In this document: in pieces, positions 44,725-53,955 of the stretch
Position numbering within the stretch: position 1 is the first letter of the stretch
Layout of the letters: the number at the start of each line of letters is the position of its first letter
The notes under the pieces: generated by a model
What the model was told of the DNA's origin: nothing
The model's input: the letters and a program-made list of their open reading frames with translations, nothing else
Databases searched by the model: none
Origin: Micromonospora carbonacea
GTDB taxonomy: Bacteria; Actinomycetota; Actinomycetes; Mycobacteriales; Micromonosporaceae
Length of the DNA: 64,000 nucleotides
Assembly (NCBI RefSeq): GCF_014205165.1
Contig: NZ_JACHMZ010000001.1
Coordinates: forward strand, 7,112,501 to 7,176,500
Direction: 5' to 3'
Program-made: the position numbers and the translations under genes

Positions 44725-47700
44725 TCACAGCAGGCGGAGCTGGCGGTCCTTCGGACGGCGGGGCTCCGCCTCGCCGAGGCGTTCGAACAGCCCCGGGTCG
44801 ATCACGTCGAGGAACGGCGTCGGCCGGCAGTCCCGCTCCGCCCCGTGCCGGGTGCGCCGGGCCGCGTGGCTGACGTAGAGCCGGTCCTGGGCCCGGGTGA
44901 GGCCGACGAAGAACAGCCGCCGCTCCTCGGCGATCGCGTCCTCGTCGGGCGTCGAGCCGGGCCAGCGCAGCGGGAGCAGTCCGTCCTCGCAGCCGACGAG
45001 GAACACGACGGGAAACTCCAGCCCCTTCGCGGCGTGCAGGGTGAGCAGGGTGACCGCCTCGGCGCGCGGGTCGAGGGCGTCGACCTCCGCGCCGGTGGCG
45101 AGCTGGGACAGGAACAGCTCCAGGTCGTCGCCGCAGCGGCGGGCCAGCGGGGTGAGCAGGTCGACGGCGGCGCGGACCTCCTCGGGGCGCACCACGCCGG
45201 AGCCGTCGAGGGTGGGCGCGGCGAACCGGTCGGCGACCACCTGCGCGGCGAGGCGTACCCGGGCGGGCAGGCCGCCGGAGCCGTCGGCGTGCCGCAGCTC
45301 GCGGGCGATCGCGGCCACCCCGGGCCGGTCGCGCAGCCGGTCGTGCGAGCGCTTCTGCACGGGCACGTTGGCGCGGGCCAGGGCGTCCACGATGGGGGCG
45401 GCCTGCGCGTCGGTGCGGTACAGCACGGCGATGTCGGAGAAGGACAGCGAGGTGGACCGGCCGTCGATGCGCCCCGAGTCCAGCGACCGGTGGGACAGGC
45501 CGCCGACGAGGTCGTCGACGGTGCGTACGACGAAGTCGGCCTCGTCGGCGACGGACGCGGCGGCGTACCGGCCGACCAGCGGGGCCTCCGGGTCGAGCCG
45601 GGCCGGGTCGAGCCGGCGGCCCCGGACCAGCGACGACGGCGCGATGGCCTGGACGGCGGTGGCGAGGATCGGCGCGGAGGAGCGGTAGTTGCGGTTGAGC
45701 CGCACCAGGCGGGCGTCGGTGAAGTCCTGCGAGAAGCGCAGGAAGTAGCCGACGTCCGCGCCCCGGAACGAGTAGATCGCCTGGTCGGGGTCACCGATCG
45801 CGCACAGGTTGCCGTCGGCGGGGCTGAGCAGCCGCAGCAGCTCGTACTGGACGGCGTCGACGTCCTGGTACTCGTCCACGAAGATCCACTGCCAGCGGTC
45901 CCGGTAGCGCTGCACCAGCTTCCGGTCCGCGCGTAGCAGCTCCACCGGCAGGGTGAGCAGGTCGTCCAGGTCGACCAGGTCCCGCTTGCGCAGCAGCGCG
46001 GTGTAGGCAGCCTGGTCCTCCCCCGCCTCCGCCTTCGCCGCCGCCCGGTCGGCGTCGTCGGCGATGCGGAAGTCGGCCGGCAGCCCGGCCGCGCCCGCGT
46101 TCTCCCGCAGGACGGTCAGGCCCAGCGAGTGGAACGTGCCGACGGTGATGTCCTCGGCGACGGGCCCGAGCAGCCCGTCGAGGCGGTGCCGCAGCTCCTC
46201 GGCGGCCCGCCGGGTGAAGGTGATCGCGAGGCAGCGCTCCGGGAACACGTTCAGCTCGGCGCACAGGTAGGCGATCCGGTGGGTCAGCGTGCGGGTCTTC
46301 CCGGTGCCCGGGCCGGCGACGATCAGCAGCGGCCCGCCCGGCGCGGACGCGGCCACCCGCTGCATCGCGTCCAGCCGGTCCAGCAGCCCCGTGCCGACCT
46401 CCTCCATGCCGGCGAGCATCGGCTCGAACGGCTCGTGCGGGGAGGGCTGCGGCGGGATCGGCGGCGGCGGGGCCGGCGGCGCGGGCTTCCGCTTCGGCTC
46501 GGCCTTCGCGGCGGCCGGGCGCTTCGCCTTCGCCGCCGGCTCCGCGGCCGGTCGCTGCGCCGGCACGGGTACGTCGAACAGCGTCTCCGCCTGCGCCCCC
46601 GCCCCCTTCCCGCCCAGCTCCGCCGGGTCGAAGAGGGTGATCACCCCGTACTCCCCGTCGTAGCCGGGCACCCGGCGCACGTCGCCCCGGCGCAGCCGGC
46701 CGATGCCCTCGGCGAGCAGCTCCCCGCCGACCCGGCCGATCTCGTCGAGCGGGGCGCGGGTCAGGATCTCCAGCTCCGGGCCGAGCGCGGCCACCAGGTC
46801 GTTGAGCTTCCCCTCGACCTTCTTGGACTTCGGGCCCACCCGGTTCAGTTCGCCGAGGATCTCGGCCAGCGGCACCAGGTGGGTGACGTCCCGGGCGTGG
46901 GCCGGCCGGTGCCCCTCGGGCCGGTCGGCCAGCTCCTCGACGCGGCTGAGCACGCCGACGGTGAGCGGCTTGCCGCACTCGGGGCAGCGCCCGCCCGCCG
47001 CCCGGGTCCGCTCCGGCGACCAGTTGACGCCGCAGAGCCGGTGCCCGTCGGCGTGGTACTTGCCCTCCTCGGGGAAGAACTCGATGGTGCCGGCGAGCCC
47101 GTCGCCGGTGCGCAGCGCCTCGCGGATCGCGAAGTAGTCGCGGCCCGTGGCGAAGACCGTCGCCTCGCGGGCCAGGGCGGGCGGCGAGTGGGCGTCCGAG
47201 TTGGACACGAGCTGGTAGCGGTCGAGGCTGCCGACCCGCCAGTTCATCTCCGGGTCCGACGACAGCCCGGTCTCCACCGCGAAGACGTGCCCGGCGAGGT
47301 CGGCGTAGCAGTCGGCGATCGCGTCGAACCCGGACTTCGAGCCCAGCGCCGAGAACCACGGCGTCCAGATGTGCGCCGGCACGAGGTAGCCGTCCGGGCT
47401 GGCCTCCAGGGTGATCTCCAGCAGGTCCCGGGAGTCGAGGCCGAGGATGGGCCGCCCGTCGGAGGCGATGTTGCCGATCCGCCCGAGGGTGGTGTTGAAC
47501 CGCCCCACCGCGTCGAGGTCGGGCAGGTAGACCAGGTGGTGCACCTTGCGGGTGCGGTCGTCCCGCTTGTAGATCGTGGAGATCTCCACGCTGAGCATGA
47601 ACCGGACCGGGTCCGCCTCCGCCTCGCTGGCCAGCCGGGGCGGCAGCCGGCGGGCGACGTCCCGCTCCGTCTCGGGGGAGAGCCGGTACAGGCCCGGCTC

Positions 47701-47913
47701 GGCCGGGTGCAGCGTCTCCCGCAGGTGGTCGTACCAGGCGGGGTGGGTGAAGTCACCGGTGCCGAGCACCCCGACGCCCTTGCGCCGGGCCCACCAGGCG
47801 AGGTTCGGGGTGGTCAGGTCGCGGCTGCACGCGCGCGAGTACTTCGAGTGGATGTGCAGGTCCGCGACGAACGGCGAGGGGCCGGCCGGGGGTACGGCGC
47901 TGAACGGGAGCAC
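44725..47913 (-). CDS. PHP nuclease (endonuclease Q-like) fused to UvrD-type helicase
   Basis: A 1062-aa fusion. The first ~400 residues are a PHP domain (FVADLHIHSKYSRACSRDL, GTGDFTHPAWYDHL, SVEISTIYK, VPAHIWTPWF, SNSDAHSPP) with metal ligands. Next is a Cys motif (LCGVNWSP, RCPECGKPL) as in TIGR00375/EndoQ proteins, which cut DNA at deaminated or abasic bases. After a Pro/Lys linker a full SF1A helicase follows: Walker A GPGTGKTRTL, FVDEYQDVDAVQYELL, LNRNYRSS, TLHAAKGLEFPVV and VGLTRAQDRLYVSHA. One protein could thus incise damaged DNA and unwind it. GTG at 47913 follows AGGA. Confidence 0.85.
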   Translation of the reverse strand: MLPFSAVPPAGPSPFVADLHIHSKYSRACSRDLTTPNLAWWARRKGVGVLGTGDFTHPAWYDHLRETLHPAEPGLYRLSPETERDVARRLPPRLASEAEADPVRFMLSVEISTIYKRDDRTRKVHHLVYLPDLDAVGRFNTTLGRIGNIASDGRPILGLDSRDLLEITLEASPDGYLVPAHIWTPWFSALGSKSGFDAIADCYADLAGHVFAVETGLSSDPEMNWRVGSLDRYQLVSNSDAHSPPALAREATVFATGRDYFAIREALRTGDGLAGTIEFFPEEGKYHADGHRLCGVNWSPERTRAAGGRCPECGKPLTVGVLSRVEELADRPEGHRPAHARDVTHLVPLAEILGELNRVGPKSKKVEGKLNDLVAALGPELEILTRAPLDEIGRVGGELLAEGIGRLRRGDVRRVPGYDGEYGVITLFDPAELGGKGAGAQAETLFDVPVPAQRPAAEPAAKAKRPAAAKAEPKRKPAPPAPPPPIPPQPSPHEPFEPMLAGMEEVGTGLLDRLDAMQRVAASAPGGPLLIVAGPGTGKTRTLTHRIAYLCAELNVFPERCLAITFTRRAAEELRHRLDGLLGPVAEDITVGTFHSLGLTVLRENAGAAGLPADFRIADDADRAAAKAEAGEDQAAYTALLRKRDLVDLDDLLTLPVELLRADRKLVQRYRDRWQWIFVDEYQDVDAVQYELLRLLSPADGNLCAIGDPDQAIYSFRGADVGYFLRFSQDFTDARLVRLNRNYRSSAPILATAVQAIAPSSLVRGRRLDPARLDPEAPLVGRYAAASVADEADFVVRTVDDLVGGLSHRSLDSGRIDGRSTSLSFSDIAVLYRTDAQAAPIVDALARANVPVQKRSHDRLRDRPGVAAIARELRHADGSGGLPARVRLAAQVVADRFAAPTLDGSGVVRPEEVRAAVDLLTPLARRCGDDLELFLSQLATGAEVDALDPRAEAVTLLTLHAAKGLEFPVVFLVGCEDGLLPLRWPGSTPDEDAIAEERRLFFVGLTRAQDRLYVSHAARRTRHGAERDCRPTPFLDVIDPGLFERLGEAEPRRPKDRQLRLL

Positions 47914-48016
47914 GCCGCATCCTGTCACGCCCGCCCCGACGCCCGCCCGCCGCCACGCGTACGCGTGACCTGAGCAATCCTTGTCTGGACACCGGGGCGA
48001 GGGCGCGGTACGCCGA

Positions 48017-49261
48017 TCAGGGCGCGCGCAGCTCCACAAGGGTGACCTGGGGGTTCGCCCCCACCCGCACCGGCGGGCCCCAGAAGCCGGCGCCGTTGGT
48101 GACGTACACCTTCGTGCCGTCGACCTCGCCGAGACCGGACACGACCGGCTGCTGGAGCCGGACGGCCAGGTTGAACGGCACCATCTGGCCGCCGTGGGTG
48201 TGGCCGGACAGTTGCAGGTCCACGCCGAACCTCGCGGCCTCGACGGCGGCCACCGGCTGGTGGGCCAGCAGCACCACCGGGCGGCTCGGGTCCCGGTCGC
48301 CGAGCGCGGCGGCGAAGTCGGCGGGGCCGGCCAGCCCGGTCCCGGCGGCGGTCACGTCGTTCACCCCGGCCAGGTCGAGCACCCCCGCCGGCGTACGGAT
48401 CTCCTGCCGGACGTTCTGGAGCACCCGCAGGCCGATCCGGTCCACCTCCCGCACCCACTCCTCCACGCCGGAGTAGTACTCGTGGTTGCCGGTGACGAAG
48501 AAGCTGCCGTAGCGGGATCGCAGGTCGCCCAGCGGGGCCGCCGCCTCGCCCAGCTCGGCGACCGACCCGTCGACCAGGTCACCCACGACCGCGACGAGGT
48601 CGGCGTCCAGCCGGTTGATCATCGCGACGATGCGCTCGGTGTGCGCCCGGCCGCGCAGCGGACCGAGGTGGATGTCGGAGACGGTGGCGATGCGCAGGCC
48701 GTCCATGCCGCGCGGGAGCTTCGCCAACGGGATCTGCACCCGGTCCAGCCGGGGCGGGCCGAGGGCGTTGCGCACCCCGTACCCGACGGTCCCCGCGGCC
48801 GTGAGGCCCGCGAAGATCGCCGCGCTGCGGGCCAGCAGCAACCGGCGGGCCGGGTCGTGGTCGGGCGGGTCGACGGCCTCGGCGGCCGGCGGGTCGGCGG
48901 CGCCGGGCGCCCCGACGAGCACCGGCTCCGGCGCGGCGGCGGCCGGCTCGGCGGCGACGGCCCGGCGGCGCAGCGCTAGCCGGGCGACCAGCAGCGGCAC
49001 CTCCAGGACGGCCAGCACGACCAGCAGGTAGAACATCAGGGCCAACCACACGTAGCCCGGCCAGGCCAGCCAGTAGAGGCCGTTCTGGGTGCCGGCGAGC
49101 GTGGCCGGCACGAGCAGCGTGAGCAGCGCCGCCACGACCGCGCCGGCCCGGCGCAGCCGCCGGGACCCGGTGGTGTCGGCGACCAGGCGCTTCCACAGGT
49201 AGAGGTGGATGAGGCCGATCACGACCAGCACGAAACCCACCAGAGCCACAACCGCCAACAC
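48017..49261 (-). CDS. Membrane-anchored metallophosphoesterase
   Basis: A 414-aa protein with four to five N-terminal helices (VVALVGFVLVVIGLIHLYLW and others) and a C-terminal calcineurin-like phosphoesterase domain: TVSDIHLGPL, AVVGDLVDGS, VTGNHEYYSG, LLAHQP and LSGHTHGGQM give all metal-binding motifs. It matches YkuE/YaeI-like enzymes acting on membrane lipid or nucleotide phosphates. GTG at 49261 follows GAGGAGG. It is downstream of moaD on the same strand with a 9-bp gap, possibly in that operon. Confidence 0.88.
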   Translation of the reverse strand: MLAVVALVGFVLVVIGLIHLYLWKRLVADTTGSRRLRRAGAVVAALLTLLVPATLAGTQNGLYWLAWPGYVWLALMFYLLVVLAVLEVPLLVARLALRRRAVAAEPAAAAPEPVLVGAPGAADPPAAEAVDPPDHDPARRLLLARSAAIFAGLTAAGTVGYGVRNALGPPRLDRVQIPLAKLPRGMDGLRIATVSDIHLGPLRGRAHTERIVAMINRLDADLVAVVGDLVDGSVAELGEAAAPLGDLRSRYGSFFVTGNHEYYSGVEEWVREVDRIGLRVLQNVRQEIRTPAGVLDLAGVNDVTAAGTGLAGPADFAAALGDRDPSRPVVLLAHQPVAAVEAARFGVDLQLSGHTHGGQMVPFNLAVRLQQPVVSGLGEVDGTKVYVTNGAGFWGPPVRVGANPQVTLVELRAP

Positions 49262-49270
49262 CGAGCCTCC

Positions 49271-49540
49271 TCAGCCACCCGCGAACGGCGGCAGCACGTC
49301 GATCGTCGCCCCTGCCGGCAGCGGTGTCCGGCGATCGTGACAGGTCACGCCGTCGACCAGGAAACTCGCCACCCTCAGCACGGCGGCGAGGCGCTCGCCG
49401 TGCCGTCGTGTCAGTTCGTCCGTGAGTTCGTCCAGACCGCGGCCGGCGGATGCGGTCTCCTCGGCCGTGCCGGCGGCGGCCCGCGCCCCGGCGAAGTAGC
49501 GGATGGTGAGCTGGTCGGGCACGTCGTGGCGCACGGTCAC
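49271..49540 (-). CDS. moaD: Molybdopterin synthase sulfur-carrier subunit
   Basis: An 89-aa ubiquitin-fold protein whose C-terminal Gly-Gly (PPFAGG) carries the sulfur as thiocarboxylate for molybdopterin synthesis. [15 protein letters not shown] is the N-terminal strand. The GTG at 49540 overlaps the moaA stop (GTGA). Its MoaE partner is encoded 13 kb away at 35750. Confidence 0.88.
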   Translation of the reverse strand: MTVRHDVPDQLTIRYFAGARAAAGTAEETASAGRGLDELTDELTRRHGERLAAVLRVASFLVDGVTCHDRRTPLPAGATIDVLPPFAGG

Positions 49541-50625
49541 CCGCCGATCGCGGACATCGGCCGGGCCGGCTGGAGGAACGTCGGGTCGTCGATGCCGTGC
49601 CCGGCCCGCTTGCCCCACATCGCCGCCCGCCACCGTCGGGCCAGCTCGTCGTCGTCCGCCCCGGCCCGCAGCGCGCCGCGCAGGTCCGACTCCTCGGTGG
49701 CGAAGAGGCACGCCCGGACCTGCCCGTCGGCGGTGAGCCGGGTGCGGTCGCAGTCGCCGCAGAACGGCCGGGTCACGCTGCCGATCACGCCGACCCGGGC
49801 GGGACCGCCGTCGACCAGCCAGGTCTCGGCGGGGGCCGCGCCCCGCTCGGCCGGGTCGGGGGTCAGGTCGAACCCGGTGCGGGGCAGGCTGGCCCCGGTG
49901 TGCGGGTCGGCTTCGGTGGGCGCGCCGGCTTCGGTGGGCGCGCCGGCTCCGGTGCGCAGGGTGGCGAGGATCTCGTCGGCGGTGACCATCGCGGCGCGGT
50001 CCCAGCCGTGCTGGGCGTCCAGCGGCATCTGCTCGATGAACCGCAGCTCGTAGCCGTGGGCCAGGGCGAAGTGGAGCAGCGCGGGGGCCTCGTCGTCGTT
50101 GACGCCCCGCATCAGCACGCTGTTGATCTTCACCGGCGTGAGCCCGGCGGCGGCGGCCCCGGCCAGCCCGGCGAGGACGTCCGCGAGCCGGTCGCGCCGG
50201 GTCAGCCGGGCGAACCGCCCGGCGTCGAGGGTGTCCAGCGACACGTTCACCCGGTCCAGGCCGGCGGCCCGCAGCGCCGGGGCCAGCCGGTCGAGCCCGA
50301 GCCCGTTCGTGGTCAGCGAGATCCGGGGGCGGGGCGTCAGCGCGGCCACCGCCGCGACGATGCCGACCACCCCGGGACGGATCAGCGGCTCCCCGCCGGT
50401 GAACCGCACCTCGGTCACCCCCAGCCGCTCCACCGCCACCCGCACCAGCCGGACGATCTCGTCGTCGCTCAGCAGCTGCGGCCCCGCCAGCCAGGGCAGC
50501 CCCTCGGCGGGCATGCAGTAGGTGCAGCGCAGGTTGCACTTGTCGGTCAGCGAGACGCGCAGGTCCCGGGCGACGCGGCCGTACCGGTCGACGAGGACGC
50601 CGTCGGTCCCTCGCGCGGCGGTCAC
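49537..50625 (-). CDS. moaA: GTP 3',8-cyclase (radical SAM)
   Basis: A 362-aa enzyme starting molybdenum cofactor synthesis. The radical-SAM cluster motif is [11 protein letters not shown] and the second cluster is [29 protein letters not shown] and [13 protein letters not shown] are typical. The C-terminal GG (SAIGG) needed for catalysis is present. An insertion with repeated [12 protein letters not shown] occurs at about residues 245-265. GTG at 50625 overlaps the stop of the upstream kinase-like gene. Confidence 0.95.
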   Translation of the reverse strand: MTAARGTDGVLVDRYGRVARDLRVSLTDKCNLRCTYCMPAEGLPWLAGPQLLSDDEIVRLVRVAVERLGVTEVRFTGGEPLIRPGVVGIVAAVAALTPRPRISLTTNGLGLDRLAPALRAAGLDRVNVSLDTLDAGRFARLTRRDRLADVLAGLAGAAAAGLTPVKINSVLMRGVNDDEAPALLHFALAHGYELRFIEQMPLDAQHGWDRAAMVTADEILATLRTGAGAPTEAGAPTEADPHTGASLPRTGFDLTPDPAERGAAPAETWLVDGGPARVGVIGSVTRPFCGDCDRTRLTADGQVRACLFATEESDLRGALRAGADDDELARRWRAAMWGKRAGHGIDDPTFLQPARPMSAIGG

Positions 50626-51539
50626 CGTTCGACGGTAGCGCGCCCCGCTCCGCGCAGGGTGTCCCGGGCGGCGGCACCGACCGCATCGCGGTACGCCGCG
50701 CCGAACAGGGCGGTGTGCACCAGCAGCAGGTGCAGCTGGTGCAGCGGCACCCGCTCGCGCCACCCGTCGGCCAGCGGCCACGCCTCCCGGTAGGCCGCCA
50801 TGATCCGCTCGTGGTGCGGCGGGCCGCCGAACAGCGCCAGCTGGGCCAGGTCGGTCTCCCGGTGCCCGCCGTGCGCGGCCGGGTCGACCAGCCACGCCCG
50901 CTCGTCGGCCCCCCAGAGCACGTTGCCCGGCCACAGGTCGCCGTGCACCCGGGCCGGTGGCTCGTCGCCGCCGAACTCGCCGACCCGCTCGACGACCTGT
51001 TCCACCAGGGCGGCCTCGGCGGTGGTGAGCGCGCCGGAGTCGACCGACATCCGCAGGTACGGCAGCAGCCGTCGCCGGGCGAACCACGCCGGCCAGGGGC
51101 CGTCGTCAGGCGTGTTGTCCTGGGGGAGTGCACCGACGAAGCCGGCCCACTCCGCGCCGAACGCGGGGGCCCCGGCGCGGTGCAGCGCGGCCAGCTCCCG
51201 GCCGAACCGCTCGGCCGCCTCCGGCGTCGGCTCGCCGGGCTCCACCCAGTCGAGCGCCAACAGCTCCGGCAGCGCCACCACCACCTCCGGTACGGCCACC
51301 GCGCCGGCCTCCCGCAGCCAGCGCAACCCGGCCGCCTCGGCAGCGAAGAAGCCCTCCGGCACCGGCCGCCCCGCCCGCTGGGCGGGCCACGTCTTCGCGA
51401 AGACCGAGTGCCCGTCGTCCAGGGTCAGCCGGGACGCCGCGCAGACGTCGCCGCCGGCCACCGGCGTCTCCCGGATCCGCTGGTGGGTGAGGAACGTCGG
51501 GAGGTGCTCCGGATGCGCCCGCAGGTACGCCAGGTCCAT
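50622..51539 (-). CDS. Fructosamine kinase-like protein
   Basis: A 305-aa kinase of the fructosamine/ketosamine-3-kinase family, which phosphorylates glycated amines for repair. VFAKTWP supplies the ATP-binding Lys, [14 protein letters not shown] the catalytic loop and [20 protein letters not shown] the metal-binding segment. ATG at 51539 begins the family-like sequence. It is coupled (4-bp overlap) to moaA, perhaps only by proximity. Confidence 0.88.
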   Translation of the reverse strand: MDLAYLRAHPEHLPTFLTHQRIRETPVAGGDVCAASRLTLDDGHSVFAKTWPAQRAGRPVPEGFFAAEAAGLRWLREAGAVAVPEVVVALPELLALDWVEPGEPTPEAAERFGRELAALHRAGAPAFGAEWAGFVGALPQDNTPDDGPWPAWFARRRLLPYLRMSVDSGALTTAEAALVEQVVERVGEFGGDEPPARVHGDLWPGNVLWGADERAWLVDPAAHGGHRETDLAQLALFGGPPHHERIMAAYREAWPLADGWRERVPLHQLHLLLVHTALFGAAYRDAVGAAARDTLRGAGRATVER

Positions 51540-51702
51540 GTGCGCAAGGTAGCCGCTACGCCGCCCTGCCGTGCGCGCCGCCTCTTCGGTGCGTCGTCGA
51601 TGCAGCGCGCTGAGCTGCGTGAATACTGTGCGTAGTGTGGATGGCGCGGCGTGTCGTCCACAGGGCCTCCGGAGGTGCCCCCGCCCGGCCCACGCTGCCT
51701 GC

Positions 51703-52743
51703 ATGACCCGTACCGACCCCGCCCGGCTCACCGTCCGGTCCCCCGCCGACCTCATCGCCGCCGTGCCCTACCTGCTCGGCTTCCACCCCGCCGACAGCGT
51801 GGTGGTGGTCGCCCTGCAGGGCCGGCGGATCGTCTTCGCCGCCCGCGCCGACCTGCCCGGTCCCGGCGACGACCCGCTGGACCCCGCCGTTCACCTGGCC
51901 GGCGTGATCGCCCGGCAGGGGGCCGAGTCCGCCACCGTGCTCGGCTACGGCGACGCGTCGGGGGTCACCCCGGCCGTCGACGCGGTACGCGACTCGCTGG
52001 CCGAGGCGGGGCTGGCCGTCCTCGACGCGCTGCGGGTCACCGGCGGCCGATACTGGTCGTACCTGTGCGACGATCTGGCCTGCTGCCCGCCCGACGGCAC
52101 CCCGTACGACACCGGCACCAGCGAGGTCAGCGCGGCGGCCGTCTTCGCCGGCCAGGTGGCACTGCCCGACCGGGCGGCCCTGACCGCGCAGGTGGCCCCG
52201 TTCGGCGGGCCCGCGCGGGTGGCGATGCGTCACGCGGTCGACCGCGCCGACCGCAAGCTGGACGCTCTGATCACCGCAGCCGGCGAGGCCGACCTGCTCG
52301 GCGGCCGGGCGCTGCGCCGGGCCGGCATCGACGCCGTCCGTGCCGCCCTGCGGGCGAGTCGCCGGGGCGAGCGGCTCACCGACGACGAGGTGGCCTGGTT
52401 GACCCTGCTGCTGACCCACCTGCCCGTCCGCGACCACGCCTGGGAACGCACCGACGGGCGGGACCGGGACATCGCCCTCTGGACGGACGTCCTGCGCCGC
52501 GCCGAGCGGGATCTGATCGCCGCTCCTGGCTCGCTGCTCGCCTTCGCCTGCTGGCGGGCAGGGCAGGGGGCGCTGGCGGCGGTGGCGCTGGAACGGGTGC
52601 TGGAGGCGCATCCGAGCTACTCGCTCGGCCTGCTCCTCGACGACCTGCTGCGCCGTGGGGTGCCGCCGTCGCAGCTCGACGGCTGGCCGGCGAACCGGCC
52701 CCCAGGGGTGCTCCGTCGCCGTCGACGTCGCCGTGATCCCTGA
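51703..52743 (+). CDS. DUF4192 family protein
   Basis: A 346-aa protein of unknown function, DUF4192. It begins LTVRSPADLIAAVPYLLGFHPADSVVVVAL, the family signature. A long mostly helical C-terminal half ends in a run of Arg (LRRRRRRRDP). The family is widespread in actinobacteria with no known role to me. ATG at 51703 is chosen by conservation. Confidence 0.85.
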   Translation: MTRTDPARLTVRSPADLIAAVPYLLGFHPADSVVVVALQGRRIVFAARADLPGPGDDPLDPAVHLAGVIARQGAESATVLGYGDASGVTPAVDAVRDSLAEAGLAVLDALRVTGGRYWSYLCDDLACCPPDGTPYDTGTSEVSAAAVFAGQVALPDRAALTAQVAPFGGPARVAMRHAVDRADRKLDALITAAGEADLLGGRALRRAGIDAVRAALRASRRGERLTDDEVAWLTLLLTHLPVRDHAWERTDGRDRDIALWTDVLRRAERDLIAAPGSLLAFACWRAGQGALAAVALERVLEAHPSYSLGLLLDDLLRRGVPPSQLDGWPANRPPGVLRRRRRRRDP

Positions 52744-53252
52744 TCCTTCAGGCGGGTGCTGGTCGGCCCGCCCGTCGTGTTCGCTGGCCTGCTGGTGGAG
52801 TTGGCGCGCGGTGGGTGGGGGTTCGCCGGGCCTCACCCGGCCCCGGCTCGCTTCCCAATCGGTAGATCTTGGTACGAAACGGCCCCCTGGGGGCCGAAAT
52901 GTACCAAGATCTATGCGCAGCTCGGATTCATCGTCTGATCGGGAGAGGGCCGGTGGGTGTTGCTGCGCGATTGTCTGTCGCGGAGTGGCGTCGTGCTTCC
53001 AGACTTTGCGGCACACCCGCATCGATTCGGTGCCGCCGTATGCTGTGCGCGACCCGAAGCAGCCGAGAACGGTGTGCGGCAGGAGTCGATCTTGCGCAGG
53101 CAAGTGCAGGAAGACTGCACACTTGATCTTTAGCTCCCCAGGTCAAGAAGTCTGCTCGCCCCTGCCTCCGTCGGTATGCCACGCATGGTGTTGGTGCAAT
53201 TCGATGTGGATGGCCTGTCGACTTGTATCGGGTGTAGGGGACCGTCGATCGA
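52744..53252. other. Intergenic region between DUF4192 and the deaminase gene
   Basis: About 510 bp without a convincing gene on either strand. It carries the REP-like hairpin at 52863-52913. From about 52940 to 53240 the codon bias and GC skew typical of genes here are lost. No tRNA fold was found. Confidence 0.5.
52863..52913. repeat. REP-like long hairpin
   Basis: A 13-bp perfect outer stem (52863-52875 with 52901-52913, TAGATCTTGGTAC), a symmetric GAAA/AAAT internal loop and an inner CGGCCCCC-T-GGGGGCCG stem (52880-52896). A degenerate relative lies at about 8714-8743. Such units probably recur in the genome as extragenic palindromes. Confidence 0.7.
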
Positions 53253-53258
53253 TAGGGT
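53253..53258 (+). promoter_or_regulatory. -10 box for a leaderless deaminase transcript
   Basis: TAGGGT ends 6 nt before the GTG at 53265; no Shine-Dalgarno is present. Confidence 0.45.
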
Positions 53259-53264
53259 TCGAGG

Positions 53265-53783
53265 GTGACTCCGGACGAGTTGGTAGGGGCCGCGCTGGAG
53301 GCCGCCGAGGAGGGGCTGGCCGCCGGCGAGCAACCCATCGGGGCGGTGGTGCTGCTGGGCGACGAGATCATCGGTCGGGCGTACACGCAGGAGCGGACGA
53401 GCGGGCGGCGACTCGTGCACGCCGATCTGCTTGCCATGGTGCAGGCCGACGAGGCGTTGGGCTGGCGTCGTCGGCCGCACCCGGTGCGGCTCGCGGTGAG
53501 CCTGGAGCCCTGCGTGATGTGCCTGGGCGCGGCCATGGCGATGAGGGTGGACGAGTGTTACTTCGCGTTGGAGTCGCCGGGTGACGGCGGGGCCGCGTTG
53601 GCGGCTGCCTGGCGGCCGAGCCCCGACCTGCCCTGGTTCGCCCCACCGAAGTTGTTCGGCGGCATCCGCCGCGAAGAGAGCCGCAGTCTCTTCCGCCGCT
53701 ACTGCGAGACGGCCCCGGAATCCGGCGCGCGCCGTTGGGCCCAGTCCCTCCTGACCGTGTCGTCGCCTGCGACGGGTCCTTGA
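53265..53783 (+). CDS. TadA-like nucleoside/tRNA deaminase
   Basis: A 172-aa zinc-dependent deaminase. PIGAVVLLGDEIIGRAYTQER and the zinc motif EPCVMCLGAAMAMRVDECYFAL are those of TadA-type enzymes, which convert adenosine 34 to inosine in tRNA-Arg. The other motif is VHADLLAM: the catalytic Glu of HAE is Asp here. The C-terminus is longer than in E. coli TadA. It may be a variant TadA or a deaminase on another substrate; I leave the symbol blank. Confidence 0.75.
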   Translation: MTPDELVGAALEAAEEGLAAGEQPIGAVVLLGDEIIGRAYTQERTSGRRLVHADLLAMVQADEALGWRRRPHPVRLAVSLEPCVMCLGAAMAMRVDECYFALESPGDGGAALAAAWRPSPDLPWFAPPKLFGGIRREESRSLFRRYCETAPESGARRWAQSLLTVSSPATGP

Positions 53784-53955
53784 TCGTCTGCTGAAAGGTG
53801 AGACGACGCGCCGGCGGGAGTGTCCGAAAACGACAGACGATCATGGAGGTGCGGGCCCGGTCAGCCGGGGAGGCGGCCGGCAGGACGGGCGGCAGGAGCC
53901 TCCTGCCGGGCGTCCTGCCTGGTTCGGGCGTACCACCGTGGGTTGACTCTCAGTC

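Noticed and set aside
53784..53955. tRNA gene after the deaminase, as in some actinobacteria
   Set aside because: No cloverleaf, no TTCGA/GGTTC T-loop with matching acceptor stem found there or in the preceding gap.
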